A stretch of 64,000 nucleotides of DNA from an uncultured Oscillospiraceae bacterium (GCA_900540865.1 UQHH01000002.1:1-64000); one strand, 5' to 3'. Shown: positions 1 through 8,018, numbered from the stretch's first letter. Program-made: numbers and translations. Notes: a model not told the origin generated them from the letters alone.

Positions 1-1
1 T

Positions 2-592
2 GAGTGCGGGACAAATTTCTGTAGACGAATTGCGAAAAACCAACGTGTTTTGTGGACCTGTCGCAAGCATTTTAAAGGGAAACATCTGTGCAGCATGGAG
101 AGCCTAAATGAAACTGAAATACAGCAGTGCTTCCTTACTTTATATAAAAAGCTGGCTGAAAATCGTCAAGAAATCCTTGGAAGCTATCTCCGCCAGCTTG
201 AAGAACTAAAAGATAAGGATTTTATGGCCCATCCTGATGCCATGGAATTAAATAGACAGATTGCTGGATTATTAGAGCAGAATCACACTCTACACCGCTT
301 GCGGGCAAAAGAGTGCATTGATTCTGCTTTTTTTATAGCACAATCCAATGAATTGAGCCAAAAGATATCCAATTTAAAAGCCGAACTTAAACAATATCGT
401 GATTTAAACGAGTATGCGGATTTTATTGATAACACCCGCCTGATTTTAACGATATTAGACTCCCCGATGCCGGTTTTTAGCTCATCAGTGTTCCGAAATA
501 TAGTGAGCCGTATTACAGTGACACATGAAACATTGAGATTTCAACTTGTCAATGGATTGGAGTTGGAAGAAGAAAGGATAAGCGGAGGTTAA
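2..592 (+). CDS. Large serine recombinase, C-terminal part (5' cut by window edge)
   Basis: The frame is open from base 2, so the gene enters from outside the window; the TTG at 50 is internal and not the real start. The visible 196 residues begin inside a zinc ribbon (ECGTNFC, then WTC and HLC), followed by a charged, probably coiled-coil tail. In large serine recombinases this region binds DNA and mediates synapsis; the catalytic domain would lie upstream and cannot be seen. The stop is 2 bp before the next recombinase gene, so the two are translationally coupled. Base composition is clearly more AT-rich than the chromosome from 4.5 kb onward, consistent with a mobile element. Family assignment is fairly sure; whether the full protein is catalytic is unknown. 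Confidence 0.8.
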   Translation, partial: ECGTNFCRRIAKNQRVLWTCRKHFKGKHLCSMESLNETEIQQCFLTLYKKLAENRQEILGSYLRQLEELKDKDFMAHPDAMELNRQIAGLLEQNHTLHRLRAKECIDSAFFIAQSNELSQKISNLKAELKQYRDLNEYADFIDNTRLILTILDSPMPVFSSSVFRNIVSRITVTHETLRFQLVNGLELEEERISGG

Positions 593-594
593 TC

Positions 595-1437
595 ATGAAG
601 AAAAAAAGATACTTGCCTTTTGGATATCAGATGAATGAAGGAAATATTATACCGGACATACTGGAATCTTCTGCTGTGCAGTCAATTTTTGAAAATTATC
701 GAAACGGCGCATCGCTGCAGACGCTTGCCAAGCAAATGCAGCAATCTGGTTTAAAGTACCGAGAAAATGCGGTTTGGAATAAGGCGATGATCGCCAGAAT
801 ATTAGACTGCGAAAAATATATTTCAGAAGAATTTCCTGCAATATTACCCTCTGACTTATTTCTACAGGTTCAAAGACTAAGAAAAGACAGAGCTCAAATT
901 TATGGTGGAAGTCTGAATCCAGCCTTGCGAGGAATACGAGATCTTATCTGCTGCCAGACCTGCGGACAGAAGCTTGTTCGAATCAATCATCGAGATAATG
1001 TATATATCATCTGGAAATGCCCTTCCTGCAATACGGAAACAAGGTATTTGCCCGACATAGAGTTGATGTCAAGTGTTTTATCCGCAATCAATAGGGCAAT
1101 TGAAGATCCACAGAAAGTTATGAATTTTAAAAAGAATGCCAATTGCCTGTCAGTTCAAGCCGTTAGGTTAGAAAACGAGATTTATCGAGAACTTGGTAAT
1201 CCCAAGTCCAATTCAAAAAGATTATTGGAAATCATCAAACAATGCGCACAGGAAAAATACAAAGCCTGTCATGCCAATGGTGATTCAGAAGAAACGGAAT
1301 GTTTGATAGCAGATCTGAAAAAACTGCAGCCGATGGAACACTTTCAATCTCAAATACTACGGAAATTTATTTGTAAAATTTTGATAACACCAGCAGGTGC
1401 TGTTACAATACAACTCAAAAATGGGGCGATTATTTAA
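595..1437 (+). CDS. Recombinase-domain protein lacking the resolvase catalytic domain
   Basis: A 280-residue protein that starts directly at the sequence normally following the catalytic domain (PFGYQ near residue 9). It holds a Recombinase-type DNA-binding domain at about 10-100 (features ASLQTLAKQM and a bulky RKDR end), a zinc ribbon at about 118-145 (CQTCGQ and CPSC) and a helical C-terminus. No YxRVS catalytic serine motif is present, so on its own it should not cut DNA. It has its own ribosome binding site (GGAGG near 584) and sits 2 bp after the first recombinase and 21 bp before the third. The likely role is an accessory DNA-binding subunit, or a remnant still under translation; the intact frame favours the former. 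Confidence 0.8.
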   Translation: MKKKRYLPFGYQMNEGNIIPDILESSAVQSIFENYRNGASLQTLAKQMQQSGLKYRENAVWNKAMIARILDCEKYISEEFPAILPSDLFLQVQRLRKDRAQIYGGSLNPALRGIRDLICCQTCGQKLVRINHRDNVYIIWKCPSCNTETRYLPDIELMSSVLSAINRAIEDPQKVMNFKKNANCLSVQAVRLENEIYRELGNPKSNSKRLLEIIKQCAQEKYKACHANGDSEETECLIADLKKLQPMEHFQSQILRKFICKILITPAGAVTIQLKNGAII

Positions 1438-1458
1438 GTAAGGAAAGGAGAAACCATA

Positions 1459-3090
1459 ATGCCACAGAAAAAGACTAAAGTGATTAGGGAAATTCCCGAA
1501 AATCCCTTTATTCAAGGACAGGCCAAAAGGAAAAAGCTACGAGTAGCCGCCTACTGCCGAGTTAGTACAGAGCAGGAAGAACAAGAGAGTAGCTTTGAAA
1601 ATCAGGTTGCCTATTACACAGATCTTATTCAGAGCAATCCGGAATGGGAATTTGCCGGAATTTTTGCGGATCGTGGAATCAGCGGCACTAAGGATACCAT
1701 TCGTCCAGAGTTTATGAAAATGATCGAGCATTGCCAAAGACATAAAATTGACTTGATTTTCACTAAATCACTTAGCCGGTTTTCTCGAAACACGTTGGAT
1801 TCTATCAAATACATACGGCTGCTGAAAAGCTTGAATGTAACCATAGAATTTGAAAAAGAAGGACTCAATACAAGTGATGTCAGCAGCGAAATTTATTTGA
1901 CATGGTTTAGCGCCTTCGCTCAAGCAGAAAGCGAGTCCATCAGTCAAAATGTTACCATGGGAAAACGCAGGCAGTATAAGGAAGGCCATTTTGCCTTCAG
2001 GTACAAAAACTTTTTAGGCTATCGACCGGGAGAAAATGGAGAGCCTGAAATTGATCCTGAACAAGCTACCATTGTTTCACGGATTTTTTTCGCATTTCTC
2101 AGTGGAGATACCCCGGAACAAATTGCAAAATCTCTGGAAGCTGACCACATCCCATCGCCAACAGGAAAGCCAACATGGTCAAAAACTACCATTCGAAATA
2201 TGCTGCAAAATGAAAAATACGCTGGAGATGTGCTGCTGCAAAAAACCTATACTGCAGATTTCCTCGAAAAGAAGGTGAAGAAAAATAGAGGTGAGGTCAA
2301 ACAGTATTACATTACTGACAATCACCCAGCTATTATCCCAAGAGATATTTTTCAGGAAGTCCAGTTAGAGATTGCAAGGCGCAGTAGCAAAAGAAAGGTT
2401 TCTTGCCGGAGGACAAAGTCTGGTCGAGGAAAATATACCAGCAAATATGCACTATCGGAAAGAACCGTTTGTGGGGAATGTGGTGCTATGTATCGTAGAA
2501 CCATGTGGATCAAACGGGACAGAACGAAGGAAGATGTATGGCGATGCGTGAACCGACTTGAATTTGGCACCAAGTATTGCAAACATTCCCCAAGTTTAAA
2601 GGAACCCATTTTACACCAAGCAATTCTGAACTGCATTCAGTCCGTATTTCATAATAAAGAAGAAATAGCAGAAGCAGTTCGTGAAGCACAGAAAAAAATC
2701 ATTTTATTTGAAGATGCCAAAAATAATCCAGAAGTGATCCGTCAAAGAATGCAAGACATTGATCACGGAATGGCGAATCTTTTAACTTTGGCAGCCCAAA
2801 GTTCCCAAATAGAACTATTTGAAAAAAAGTTCAAGGAGATGACTGAGGAAAAGGCTCGGTTGACAGAGCAGCTAAAACAAGCCGAAGAAGATGCAACAAC
2901 CGATGCAAAGCGTCAAAAGCAACTTGATGATATTCTAAAGGCAATTGACATCGATATCGTTGAGTTAACAGAATTTGATGACACGTTTATCAGAAGAATT
3001 GTAGAACAAGTAACTATCCTTTCAAAAGACAAGATAGAAGTCCGGTTCATAGGAGGATTTTCAAAAGTTGGTGATATTCCGACAAAATAA
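1459..3090 (+). CDS. Large serine recombinase (site-specific integrase/excisionase of a mobile element)
   Basis: A complete 543-residue large serine recombinase. The catalytic resolvase domain spans about 27-170 with YCRVST (nucleophile Ser36), DRGISGT and KSLSRFSRN. A Recombinase domain covers about 180-300 (NFLGYRPG, then NEKYAGD). A zinc ribbon follows at about 343-380 (CGECG, WRC, KYC) and a coiled coil at about 405-500. Proteins of this type (TnpX/TndX/phiC31 class) excise and integrate elements through a 5'-phosphoserine intermediate with 2-bp staggered cuts. The ATG has a good AAGGAAAGGAG site upstream. It is the last gene of the tandem trio and is followed at once by a terminator, so it probably marks the right-hand end of an integrative element whose cargo lies to the left. 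The exact attachment site could not be identified. Confidence 0.93.
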   Translation: MPQKKTKVIREIPENPFIQGQAKRKKLRVAAYCRVSTEQEEQESSFENQVAYYTDLIQSNPEWEFAGIFADRGISGTKDTIRPEFMKMIEHCQRHKIDLIFTKSLSRFSRNTLDSIKYIRLLKSLNVTIEFEKEGLNTSDVSSEIYLTWFSAFAQAESESISQNVTMGKRRQYKEGHFAFRYKNFLGYRPGENGEPEIDPEQATIVSRIFFAFLSGDTPEQIAKSLEADHIPSPTGKPTWSKTTIRNMLQNEKYAGDVLLQKTYTADFLEKKVKKNRGEVKQYYITDNHPAIIPRDIFQEVQLEIARRSSKRKVSCRRTKSGRGKYTSKYALSERTVCGECGAMYRRTMWIKRDRTKEDVWRCVNRLEFGTKYCKHSPSLKEPILHQAILNCIQSVFHNKEEIAEAVREAQKKIILFEDAKNNPEVIRQRMQDIDHGMANLLTLAAQSSQIELFEKKFKEMTEEKARLTEQLKQAEEDATTDAKRQKQLDDILKAIDIDIVELTEFDDTFIRRIVEQVTILSKDKIEVRFIGGFSKVGDIPTK

Positions 3091-3100
3091 TTGTCGACAG

Positions 3101-3155
3101 AAAAAAGCCGATCATTACTTCATCATTATTGATGGAATAATGGTCGGCTTTTTTG
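3101..3155 (+). terminator. Rho-independent terminator after the recombinase trio
   Basis: AAAAGCCGATCATTA and TAATGGTCGGCTTTT form a 15-bp stem with one G-T wobble around a roughly 20-nt loop, ending in a T run. It begins 11 bp after the recombinase stop codon. Confidence 0.85.
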
Positions 3156-3334
3156 TGTTTGCAAACATTCCATGGGGTTGAAAAAACTCCTTTATTCTAT
3201 TATAATAATCAACATCAAGAAAAACGCTTCGGTGGTTCGAAAAAGGGTATCAGATTTTCAAAAAAATTTTTTGAAACACACCGGAAACCGCATGGTTACT
3301 GGGTGCCAGTAATTTCGGTCACCAAAGACAAAAA

Positions 3335-3362
3335 GAAACCATCGCTGTTAAGCGGTGGTTTT
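3335..3362 (+). repeat. 28-bp hairpin repeat, copy 1
   Basis: This copy and the one at 3572-3599 are identical over 28 bp. Each folds as an AAACCATCGCT / AGCGGTGGTTT stem (one G-T pair) around GTTA and ends in T residues, so each could also act as a terminator on the plus strand. The copies are 237 bp apart and bracket the structured element at 3376-3472. Confidence 0.85.
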
Positions 3363-3375
3363 GTTTTGTGGCTTT

Positions 3376-3472
3376 GAGAAGGTGAGATGAGAACAGGCCG
3401 TACCGATTGCGGCAAAAACAGTCCTGTGAACTGTTTTTAGGCCGCGGCTCGCGAATCCACCTTCTCCCACCA
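3376..3472 (+). other. Structured non-coding element with tRNA-like ends
   Basis: GAGAAGGTG (3376-3384) can pair with CACCTTCTC (3458-3466), followed by a CCACCA-like tail, giving a tRNA-like closing stem. Inside is a strong stem: GCGGC plus AAAAACAGT (3409-3422) against ACTGTTTTT and GCCGC (3430-3445) around the 7-nt loop CCTGTGA. A sequence resembling a T-loop (CGCGAATCC) precedes the 3' strand, but no proper T-stem forms and position 33 of the putative anticodon loop is C instead of U. It is therefore not a functional tRNA by eye. A decayed tRNA, a dispersed repeat or an unknown structured RNA are all possible. A terminator follows directly. Confidence 0.5.
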
Positions 3473-3473
3473 C

Positions 3474-3509
3474 ACCTGCGGTGAGCATTTCGCGCTCCGC
3501 AGGTTTTTT
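3474..3509 (+). terminator. Terminator behind the tRNA-like element
   Basis: ACCTGCGG and CCGCAGGT form an 8-bp GC-rich stem, followed by a TTTTTT run. Its position right after the structured element suggests that the element is, or was, a transcript end. Confidence 0.7.
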
Positions 3510-3571
3510 CTTTTCTGTAGCTATGCGCCCGCGTTTCGGCAGACATCTTGAGTATCCACCCCTGCCAAAAG

Positions 3572-3599
3572 GAAACCATCGCTGTTAAGCGGTGGTTTT
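3572..3599 (+). repeat. 28-bp hairpin repeat, copy 2
   Basis: Exact duplicate of 3335-3362, again followed by T residues. Sequence outside the 28 bp is only partly similar (CAAAA upstream in both), so the duplicated unit is short. Confidence 0.85.
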
Positions 3600-3644
3600 T
3601 TAGGTTTGAAAAAAGAGGGTATTATTTTTAGGGGCTGCCTTTTA

Positions 3645-3702
3645 CAAAAACCGGCAGTTATGCTTTGCGCTTTGAAAGCCAGAGCACAACTGCTGGTTTT
3701 TG
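3645..3702. repeat. Long imperfect inverted repeat
   Basis: Arms of 19 bp (3645-3663 and 3684-3702) match at 17 positions; the two differences are G-T compatible on one strand. The loop is 20 nt. Neither arm is part of a gene. It resembles a transposable-element end or a dispersed repeat more than a simple terminator. Confidence 0.6.
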
Positions 3703-3783
3703 TATTTATGCAGCGCGGAGCATGGTAAACGTCCTTAAAACCACTTCCAAGGATTTTTACCAGCGCGTGCAACATAGAAAAAT

Positions 3784-4332
3784 TCAATCTTCTGTTATAG
3801 CCGGGACTTCCTTTCCTGATTCATCAAACCATAGCTTGTATACCTTGTCTTCTCTCTCAATTTCAATCCGATACCGCATCCCGTCCGGTGTTTCGTATAT
3901 ATCCGCTTCATCATCAATGTAATCCGTATTGCTGCACGCCTGCTTTACAGAGTTTTTTACTGCTTGCGGAAGATTGTTGTAATTTATATCCCATACTGTA
4001 TAGACCCATTTATACGATGGGGAAAGAACCGCCACCTTTGGAATGCTCCCGTCTAAAATGTCTATCTCCATGCTGCCGTTCTTTTCGTCTTTTTCAAACT
4101 CTATAATAGTAGCCTGCGGGTACTTTTGCTTCATTACTTCCTTTACCTCATCTGGTATTTCAACTGGGTGGTAGCCCATTATCGGTCCGGTGGGGCCACT
4201 CTGCTGTGCGCTGCCTATGGAAGGAGTTTGTTCTTTTTTGTCCGTGCCTTCACTGCTGCATCCCTGAAAAACCAGAGCCGCCGTGATGCAGCAAAGAATT
4301 AAGGCAATTGCCCTCAAAAGCCTTCGTTTCAT
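3784..4332 (-). CDS. Lipoprotein with two PepSY-like repeats
   Basis: Taking the ATG at 4332 (MKRRLLRA), the protein is 182 residues with a lipoprotein signal peptide ending at the lipobox FQGC. After a low-complexity Ser/Gln/Gly/Pro linker come two related modules typical of the PepSY-like family: one around PDEVKEVMKQKYP to SMEIDIL, and one around LPQAVKNSVKQA to YRIEIE and KLWFDESG. Such domains are thought to act extracytoplasmically, often as inhibitors or partners of proteases or sensors; no partner is encoded next door. Upstream in-frame starts (4344, 4407) would add a non-signal-like extension. The gene stands alone on the minus strand beside the mobile element, and no clear promoter was found. 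Confidence 0.75.
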   Translation of the reverse strand: MKRRLLRAIALILCCITAALVFQGCSSEGTDKKEQTPSIGSAQQSGPTGPIMGYHPVEIPDEVKEVMKQKYPQATIIEFEKDEKNGSMEIDILDGSIPKVAVLSPSYKWVYTVWDINYNNLPQAVKNSVKQACSNTDYIDDEADIYETPDGMRYRIEIEREDKVYKLWFDESGKEVPAITED

Positions 4333-4472
4333 ATGAACACTCATTCCTGTCATTTTATTTGGTATCAAAGCCAAAATGGCAGTTTTACCTATACGAAAGC
4401 ATATCACTTGCGGTCAAGCCAGTCAATAAGGAAAAAACAATTAGGGTTCTATGAAGAAAACTTAAAATGTCA

Positions 4473-4501
4473 TTGAGTATTCAAAAAAGGAATGGTATGA
4501 T
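4473..4501 (+). promoter_or_regulatory. Promoter of the MFS exporter gene
   Basis: TTGAGT, 17-bp spacer, TATGAT. It predicts a leader of about 50 nt. No leader peptide typical of macrolide-induced attenuation was recognised in it. Confidence 0.6.
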
Positions 4502-4556
4502 ATTAGATATTTACACGCTTCTATGTAACAATAACAATAAAACGGAAGGGGTCTTT

Positions 4557-5774
4557 ATGGAAAAGAGCTGGAAACAAAAGACAGGCCTGTTTTTATCAAG
4601 CCAGGCGATTTCATTGTTTGGCTCGTCGCTGGTGCAATACGCCATTATCTGGTATATTACCCTGGAGACAAAATCAGGCGTCATGACGACCGTCGCTACA
4701 TTATGCGGGTTTATCCCACAAGTTTTAATTTCATTATTTGCGGGCGTATGGGCTGATAAATACAACAAAAAAATGCTCATAATACTGGCGGATGCCGCGA
4801 TAGCCTGTTCTACCCTGGTGATTGCCGTTTTATTTTTGACAGGTATCGATTCCATGTGGCTGCTGTTCCTCGTCCTGGTTATCCGTTCCTTCGGAAGCGG
4901 AATCCAGACGCCGACGACCACTGCGTTTATACCCGAAATTGTCCCAGAGGAAAGGCTGATGCGGGTAAACGGCGTCAATTCAACCATCCAGTCAATTATG
5001 CTTATTTTATCCCCCGCGGCAAGCGGCGCATTGCTTGCGAATGTGGATTTGGGATATATCTTTTTTATCGACGTCGTCACCGCGGCTATCGGAATTTTCA
5101 TTTTTTCTTTTGTCAGGGTGAATTATCAAAAAAAGGTGAAAGAAAAGGTCGACTATTTCGCCTCTATCAAGGAGGGAGTTTCCTATACCAGGAACCATAA
5201 GCTGGTATCGCGCCTGATGGTTTATCTGGTGCTTGCAAACGTTTTGATTGCACCGCTTGCCATCCTGACCCCGTTGATGGTAACACGCTCCTTCGGCGCG
5301 GACCCATGGTACCTTACGCTCAACGAAATGGTGTTCTTCGTCGGCAGTATTCTGGGCGGCGTCATAATATCGGCCTGGGGCGGTTTTCGTAATAAAATCC
5401 ATACCATCGGCCTGGGATGCCTGATTTGCGGCGGTTTAGCCGTTTTGCTGGGGCTGCCGTTCCCGTTTATCGTTTATCTGATATGGATGGGGCTGTGCGG
5501 CGTAACAATGCCTATGTTCAACACGCCGTTTATCACCTTATTTCAAGAGACAGTGGACGCGGATAAGCAGGGCAGGGTCTTTTCCCTTATCTCTGTCGTC
5601 ACCGGGGCAATTATGCCGCTGGCCATGGTCATATTCGGCCCATTGGCGGACTACGTAAAAATAGAAATTATTCTAATTATCACGGGCATACTGTTCATTG
5701 CCGGAACCATTTTTATGATAAAGGATAAGGTCATTAAAAATTATCTGCCGGTAAACCGTACAGGCGGCGAATAA
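4557..5774 (+). CDS. MFS efflux transporter, macrolide-efflux (Mef) type
   Basis: The ATG at 4557 has a clear GGAAGGGG site and gives 405 residues starting MEKSWKQKTG. About twelve membrane helices are predictable. The N-terminus (FLSSQAISLFGSSLVQYAIIW) and the loop WADKYNKK match the MFS_3/EntS-Mef group of proton-driven drug exporters, which includes MefA/MefE but also many exporters of unknown substrate. Gly/Pro-rich helix motifs (GLCGVTMPMFNTP) and the DKQGRVFS loop in the C-terminal half fit the same group. It has its own promoter and is followed by a terminator, so it is a single-gene unit. Lying just inside the mobile-element boundary, it may have been acquired, but composition is closer to the chromosome than to the recombinases. 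Substrate is not assignable. Confidence 0.85.
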   Translation: MEKSWKQKTGLFLSSQAISLFGSSLVQYAIIWYITLETKSGVMTTVATLCGFIPQVLISLFAGVWADKYNKKMLIILADAAIACSTLVIAVLFLTGIDSMWLLFLVLVIRSFGSGIQTPTTTAFIPEIVPEERLMRVNGVNSTIQSIMLILSPAASGALLANVDLGYIFFIDVVTAAIGIFIFSFVRVNYQKKVKEKVDYFASIKEGVSYTRNHKLVSRLMVYLVLANVLIAPLAILTPLMVTRSFGADPWYLTLNEMVFFVGSILGGVIISAWGGFRNKIHTIGLGCLICGGLAVLLGLPFPFIVYLIWMGLCGVTMPMFNTPFITLFQETVDADKQGRVFSLISVVTGAIMPLAMVIFGPLADYVKIEIILIITGILFIAGTIFMIKDKVIKNYLPVNRTGGE

Positions 5775-5837
5775 CAGTCCTGCATAAAATTTTTTGACCT
5801 GGATATATTGTTTAAGGACTGCGGATTTTGTTTTTTT

Positions 5838-5876
5838 AAAGGGCGAAAGGTGCTTTTTATCTTTCGCCTTTTTATT
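5838..5876 (+). terminator. Terminator of the MFS gene
   Basis: GGCGAAAG and CTTTCGCC form an 8-bp stem followed by TTTTTA. Confidence 0.85.
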
Positions 5877-5906
5877 TGTTTCCTTACTTGGTGAATAAAA
5901 CAAACA

Positions 5907-5935
5907 TTGACCATTTGATTTTTTCCAGATATAAT
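5907..5935 (+). promoter_or_regulatory. Promoter of the DUF4854-like lipoprotein
   Basis: TTGACC, 17-bp spacer, TATAAT; start codon about 48 bp downstream. Confidence 0.75.
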
Positions 5936-5982
5936 ATTGTAGTGGAATACCACATAATAGAAAAGAAAAGGGGTATGACAAA

Positions 5983-6513
5983 TTGAAAAAGATTACAAAG
6001 GGCATAATCGTAGCGGCGCTGGCTGTTTCCGCTGCGCTGGGCATGGCTTCCTGTGCGGATTCACCGAAAGACGCCTCTTCCCCCAGCAGTACCGTTTCAA
6101 GCCAGACTGAGCCCGCTGACAGCAGCTCTGCCGCTTCGAGCCAAACCACGCCGGTCGGCACAAAGTATGCAACCATGAAGGAATATGCTGAAGCTCCCGA
6201 GGTACAAAAGCAAATGGAAACCATGGCGGATTTGTACAAGGACAGCGGGATGACCTTTACCATGACCGGTGAGGGCAACAAGCTGATTTATACGTATACG
6301 TATCCCGAAGGGATGAATACCTCCGGTATGGCGGATGCAATGGATGGGATTGCCGACCAGATGGCGCCGTCATTTGAACTGATTGCGGAATCACTCAAAA
6401 ATGTTGTGGAGGTCGATAATCCTGTTCTGGTAGTCAAATACATGGACGCTGACGGGACAGAGCTTTATTCCAGGGAATTTTCTTCAGCGCCCTCCTCCCA
6501 GGAAGAACTGTAA
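5983..6513 (+). CDS. Small lipoprotein, DUF4854-like
   Basis: The TTG start at 5983 is set by AAAAGGGG nine bases upstream. The 176-residue product has a lipoprotein signal peptide (lipobox MASC near residue 24), a Ser/Thr-rich linker of about 35 residues, and a domain beginning TMKEYAEAPEVQKQM with the pattern GEGNKLIYTYTYP. This matches my memory of DUF4854, a family of short surface lipoproteins common in Clostridia with no known function. It is a monocistronic unit with its own promoter and terminator. The linker suggests that the globular domain is held away from the membrane inside the cell wall. Confidence 0.8.
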   Translation: MKKITKGIIVAALAVSAALGMASCADSPKDASSPSSTVSSQTEPADSSSAASSQTTPVGTKYATMKEYAEAPEVQKQMETMADLYKDSGMTFTMTGEGNKLIYTYTYPEGMNTSGMADAMDGIADQMAPSFELIAESLKNVVEVDNPVLVVKYMDADGTELYSREFSSAPSSQEEL

Positions 6514-6540
6514 ACAGCTATTTGTAAGATATGATTTAAA

Positions 6541-6567
6541 AAGAACCGCCGCGGCGGTTCTTTTTTT
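6541..6567 (+). terminator. Terminator of the small lipoprotein gene
   Basis: AAGAACCGCC and GGCGGTTCTT form a compact palindromic stem followed by a T run. Confidence 0.85.
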
Positions 6568-6642
6568 GTTTCCACAATAACACAAAACGCTCCTTCTTTA
6601 CATAAAATAGGAAAAGATTCTTATGAAGGGCGGTGCGGCAAA

Positions 6643-7935
6643 TTGGAAATTCATGTAGTACAGCCTGGGGACACCATGCTGGGCATTGCGGCGAGATATG
6701 GGGTTTCCGTACAGGCAATTATAGAAAGCAACCATATTGCCGACCCGAACAATCTTGTAGTGGGCCAGGCGCTCATTATCCTGATTCCGGAGTTGGTATA
6801 CACGGCGGTTCCAGGCGATACGCTGGGCGCGATTGCAGGCTATTTCGGTACAACCGAGCGGGTTCTGCTGCAAAACAATCCGGGGCTTATCGGCGCGCCC
6901 TATTTGAACGCCGGGCAAACGGTAGTCATCCGCTACCAAGGGCCAAAAATCCGCCAGGTGCGCCTCAACGGGTATGCTTATCCATACATACAAATGGCGC
7001 TTCTGGAGCGTACGCTGCCGTATCTTACGAGCCTTACGATTTTTGGCTACGGCTTTACGGTAACCGGGGAACTGATTCCGCCCGCCGACGACCAGGAAAT
7101 GATAAACCTTGCCTACCGCTATCAAACGGCTCCCATCATGCTGCTTTCCTCTATTACAGAAAGCGGAACCTTCAGCAGCGAGCGCGCAAGCAGGCTATTT
7201 CAGGATACCGCGCTTCAGGATATTGTTATCGGCAACGTGCTTGAGGTCATGCGGCAAAAGGGGTATTTGGGCCTCGACATCGATTTTGAATATATCAATC
7301 CCAATGACAGAGACGCATTCACACGTTTTCTGCAGAATGTGACGAACCGCCTGCATGCGCAGGGCTATTTTGTCAATACCGATTTGGCGCCCAAAACGTC
7401 CGGCGACCAGCCGGGCCTGCTTTACGAGTCGCATGATTATCAGGCAATTGGGGAAATTTCCGATTTTGTCCTGCTTATGACCTACGAGTGGGGCTATACC
7501 TATGGACCGCCTATGGCGGTTGCTCCGCTCAATAAGGTACGCGAGGTAATCGACTACGCCGTAACCGTCATTCCGCGGCAGAAAATCATGATGGGACTGC
7601 CGAATTACGGATACGACTGGATTCTGCCGTTTGTACAGGGCGTTACCCGCGCGACGACCATCGGCAACGACTACGCGGTTGAAATAGCCGCGCGCAACCG
7701 AGCGGAAATTCAATTTGACCAGACGGCGCAGTCGCCGTTTTTTGAATACCGGGACGTAAACGGGCTTTCACATGTCGTCTGGTTCGAGGATGTGCGCAGT
7801 ATGCAGGCAAAGTTCAGGCTGATGGATGAATATAGCCTGATTGGCGGCGGTTACTGGAACATTATGCGGCCGTTTGCGCAGAATTGGGCGTTTATCAGCG
7901 CGCGCTACGAGGTACAAACAATTGTTGCGCCTTAG
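6643..7935 (+). CDS. LysM-GH18 peptidoglycan hydrolase, spore germination type (YaaH/SleL-like)
   Basis: A 430-residue protein starting at TTG (GAAGGGCGG upstream). Two LysM domains (about 2-46 and 50-96) bind glycan, and a GH18 barrel covers about 105-425. The chitinase-class motif GLDIDFEYI is intact, with D212, D214 and catalytic E216. There is no signal peptide, as in Bacillus YaaH and SleL, which are made in the mother cell and assembled onto the spore, where they degrade cortex peptidoglycan (N-acetylglucosaminidase activity in SleL). A CATAAAAT box at 6601-6608 looks like the -10 of a mother-cell sigma factor (SigE/SigK), but the -35 is unclear. No standard vegetative promoter was seen, which fits sporulation control. 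Confidence 0.9.
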   Translation: MEIHVVQPGDTMLGIAARYGVSVQAIIESNHIADPNNLVVGQALIILIPELVYTAVPGDTLGAIAGYFGTTERVLLQNNPGLIGAPYLNAGQTVVIRYQGPKIRQVRLNGYAYPYIQMALLERTLPYLTSLTIFGYGFTVTGELIPPADDQEMINLAYRYQTAPIMLLSSITESGTFSSERASRLFQDTALQDIVIGNVLEVMRQKGYLGLDIDFEYINPNDRDAFTRFLQNVTNRLHAQGYFVNTDLAPKTSGDQPGLLYESHDYQAIGEISDFVLLMTYEWGYTYGPPMAVAPLNKVREVIDYAVTVIPRQKIMMGLPNYGYDWILPFVQGVTRATTIGNDYAVEIAARNRAEIQFDQTAQSPFFEYRDVNGLSHVVWFEDVRSMQAKFRLMDEYSLIGGGYWNIMRPFAQNWAFISARYEVQTIVAP

Positions 7936-7974
7936 TGTATTTTAATTTTATTTTGCTAGATGCGGTATAGAAAC

Positions 7975-8007
7975 AGGGACGTCCGGCATATGCCGGACGT
8001 CCCTTTC
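7975..8007. terminator. Bidirectional terminator between converging genes
   Basis: A perfect 28-bp palindrome (arms GGGACGTCCGGCAT and its complement), flanked by short A and T runs. It separates the GH18 gene from the PII-like gene, which ends 12 bp away on the other strand. Confidence 0.8.
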
Positions 8008-8018
8008 GTTTATATAAA

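Larger units (their letters stand above)
3156..3783. other. Gene-free, hairpin-rich region at the mobile element boundary
   Basis: About 630 bp without a convincing gene. Short frames exist on both strands, but they run through hairpins and tRNA-like sequence and have no domain or ribosome binding site support. The stretch holds a 21-bp AT palindrome (3256-3276), two copies of a 28-bp hairpin, a long-range paired structure, a terminator and two further imperfect hairpins (3645-3702 and about 3724-3763). It probably contains the junction between the mobile element and the chromosome, but no core attachment sequence can be named from one side alone. Confidence 0.6.

Noticed and set aside
3376..3472. 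A tRNA gene
   Set aside because: The acceptor-like stem forms, but the T-stem does not, U33 is absent and no D-arm is recognisable.
3319..3787. Open frames of 80-90 residues on the minus strand (3319-3579, 3521-3787)
   Set aside because: They run through hairpins, a terminator and tRNA-like sequence, have no ribosome binding site and show no protein-like composition; typical false frames in intergenic repeats.
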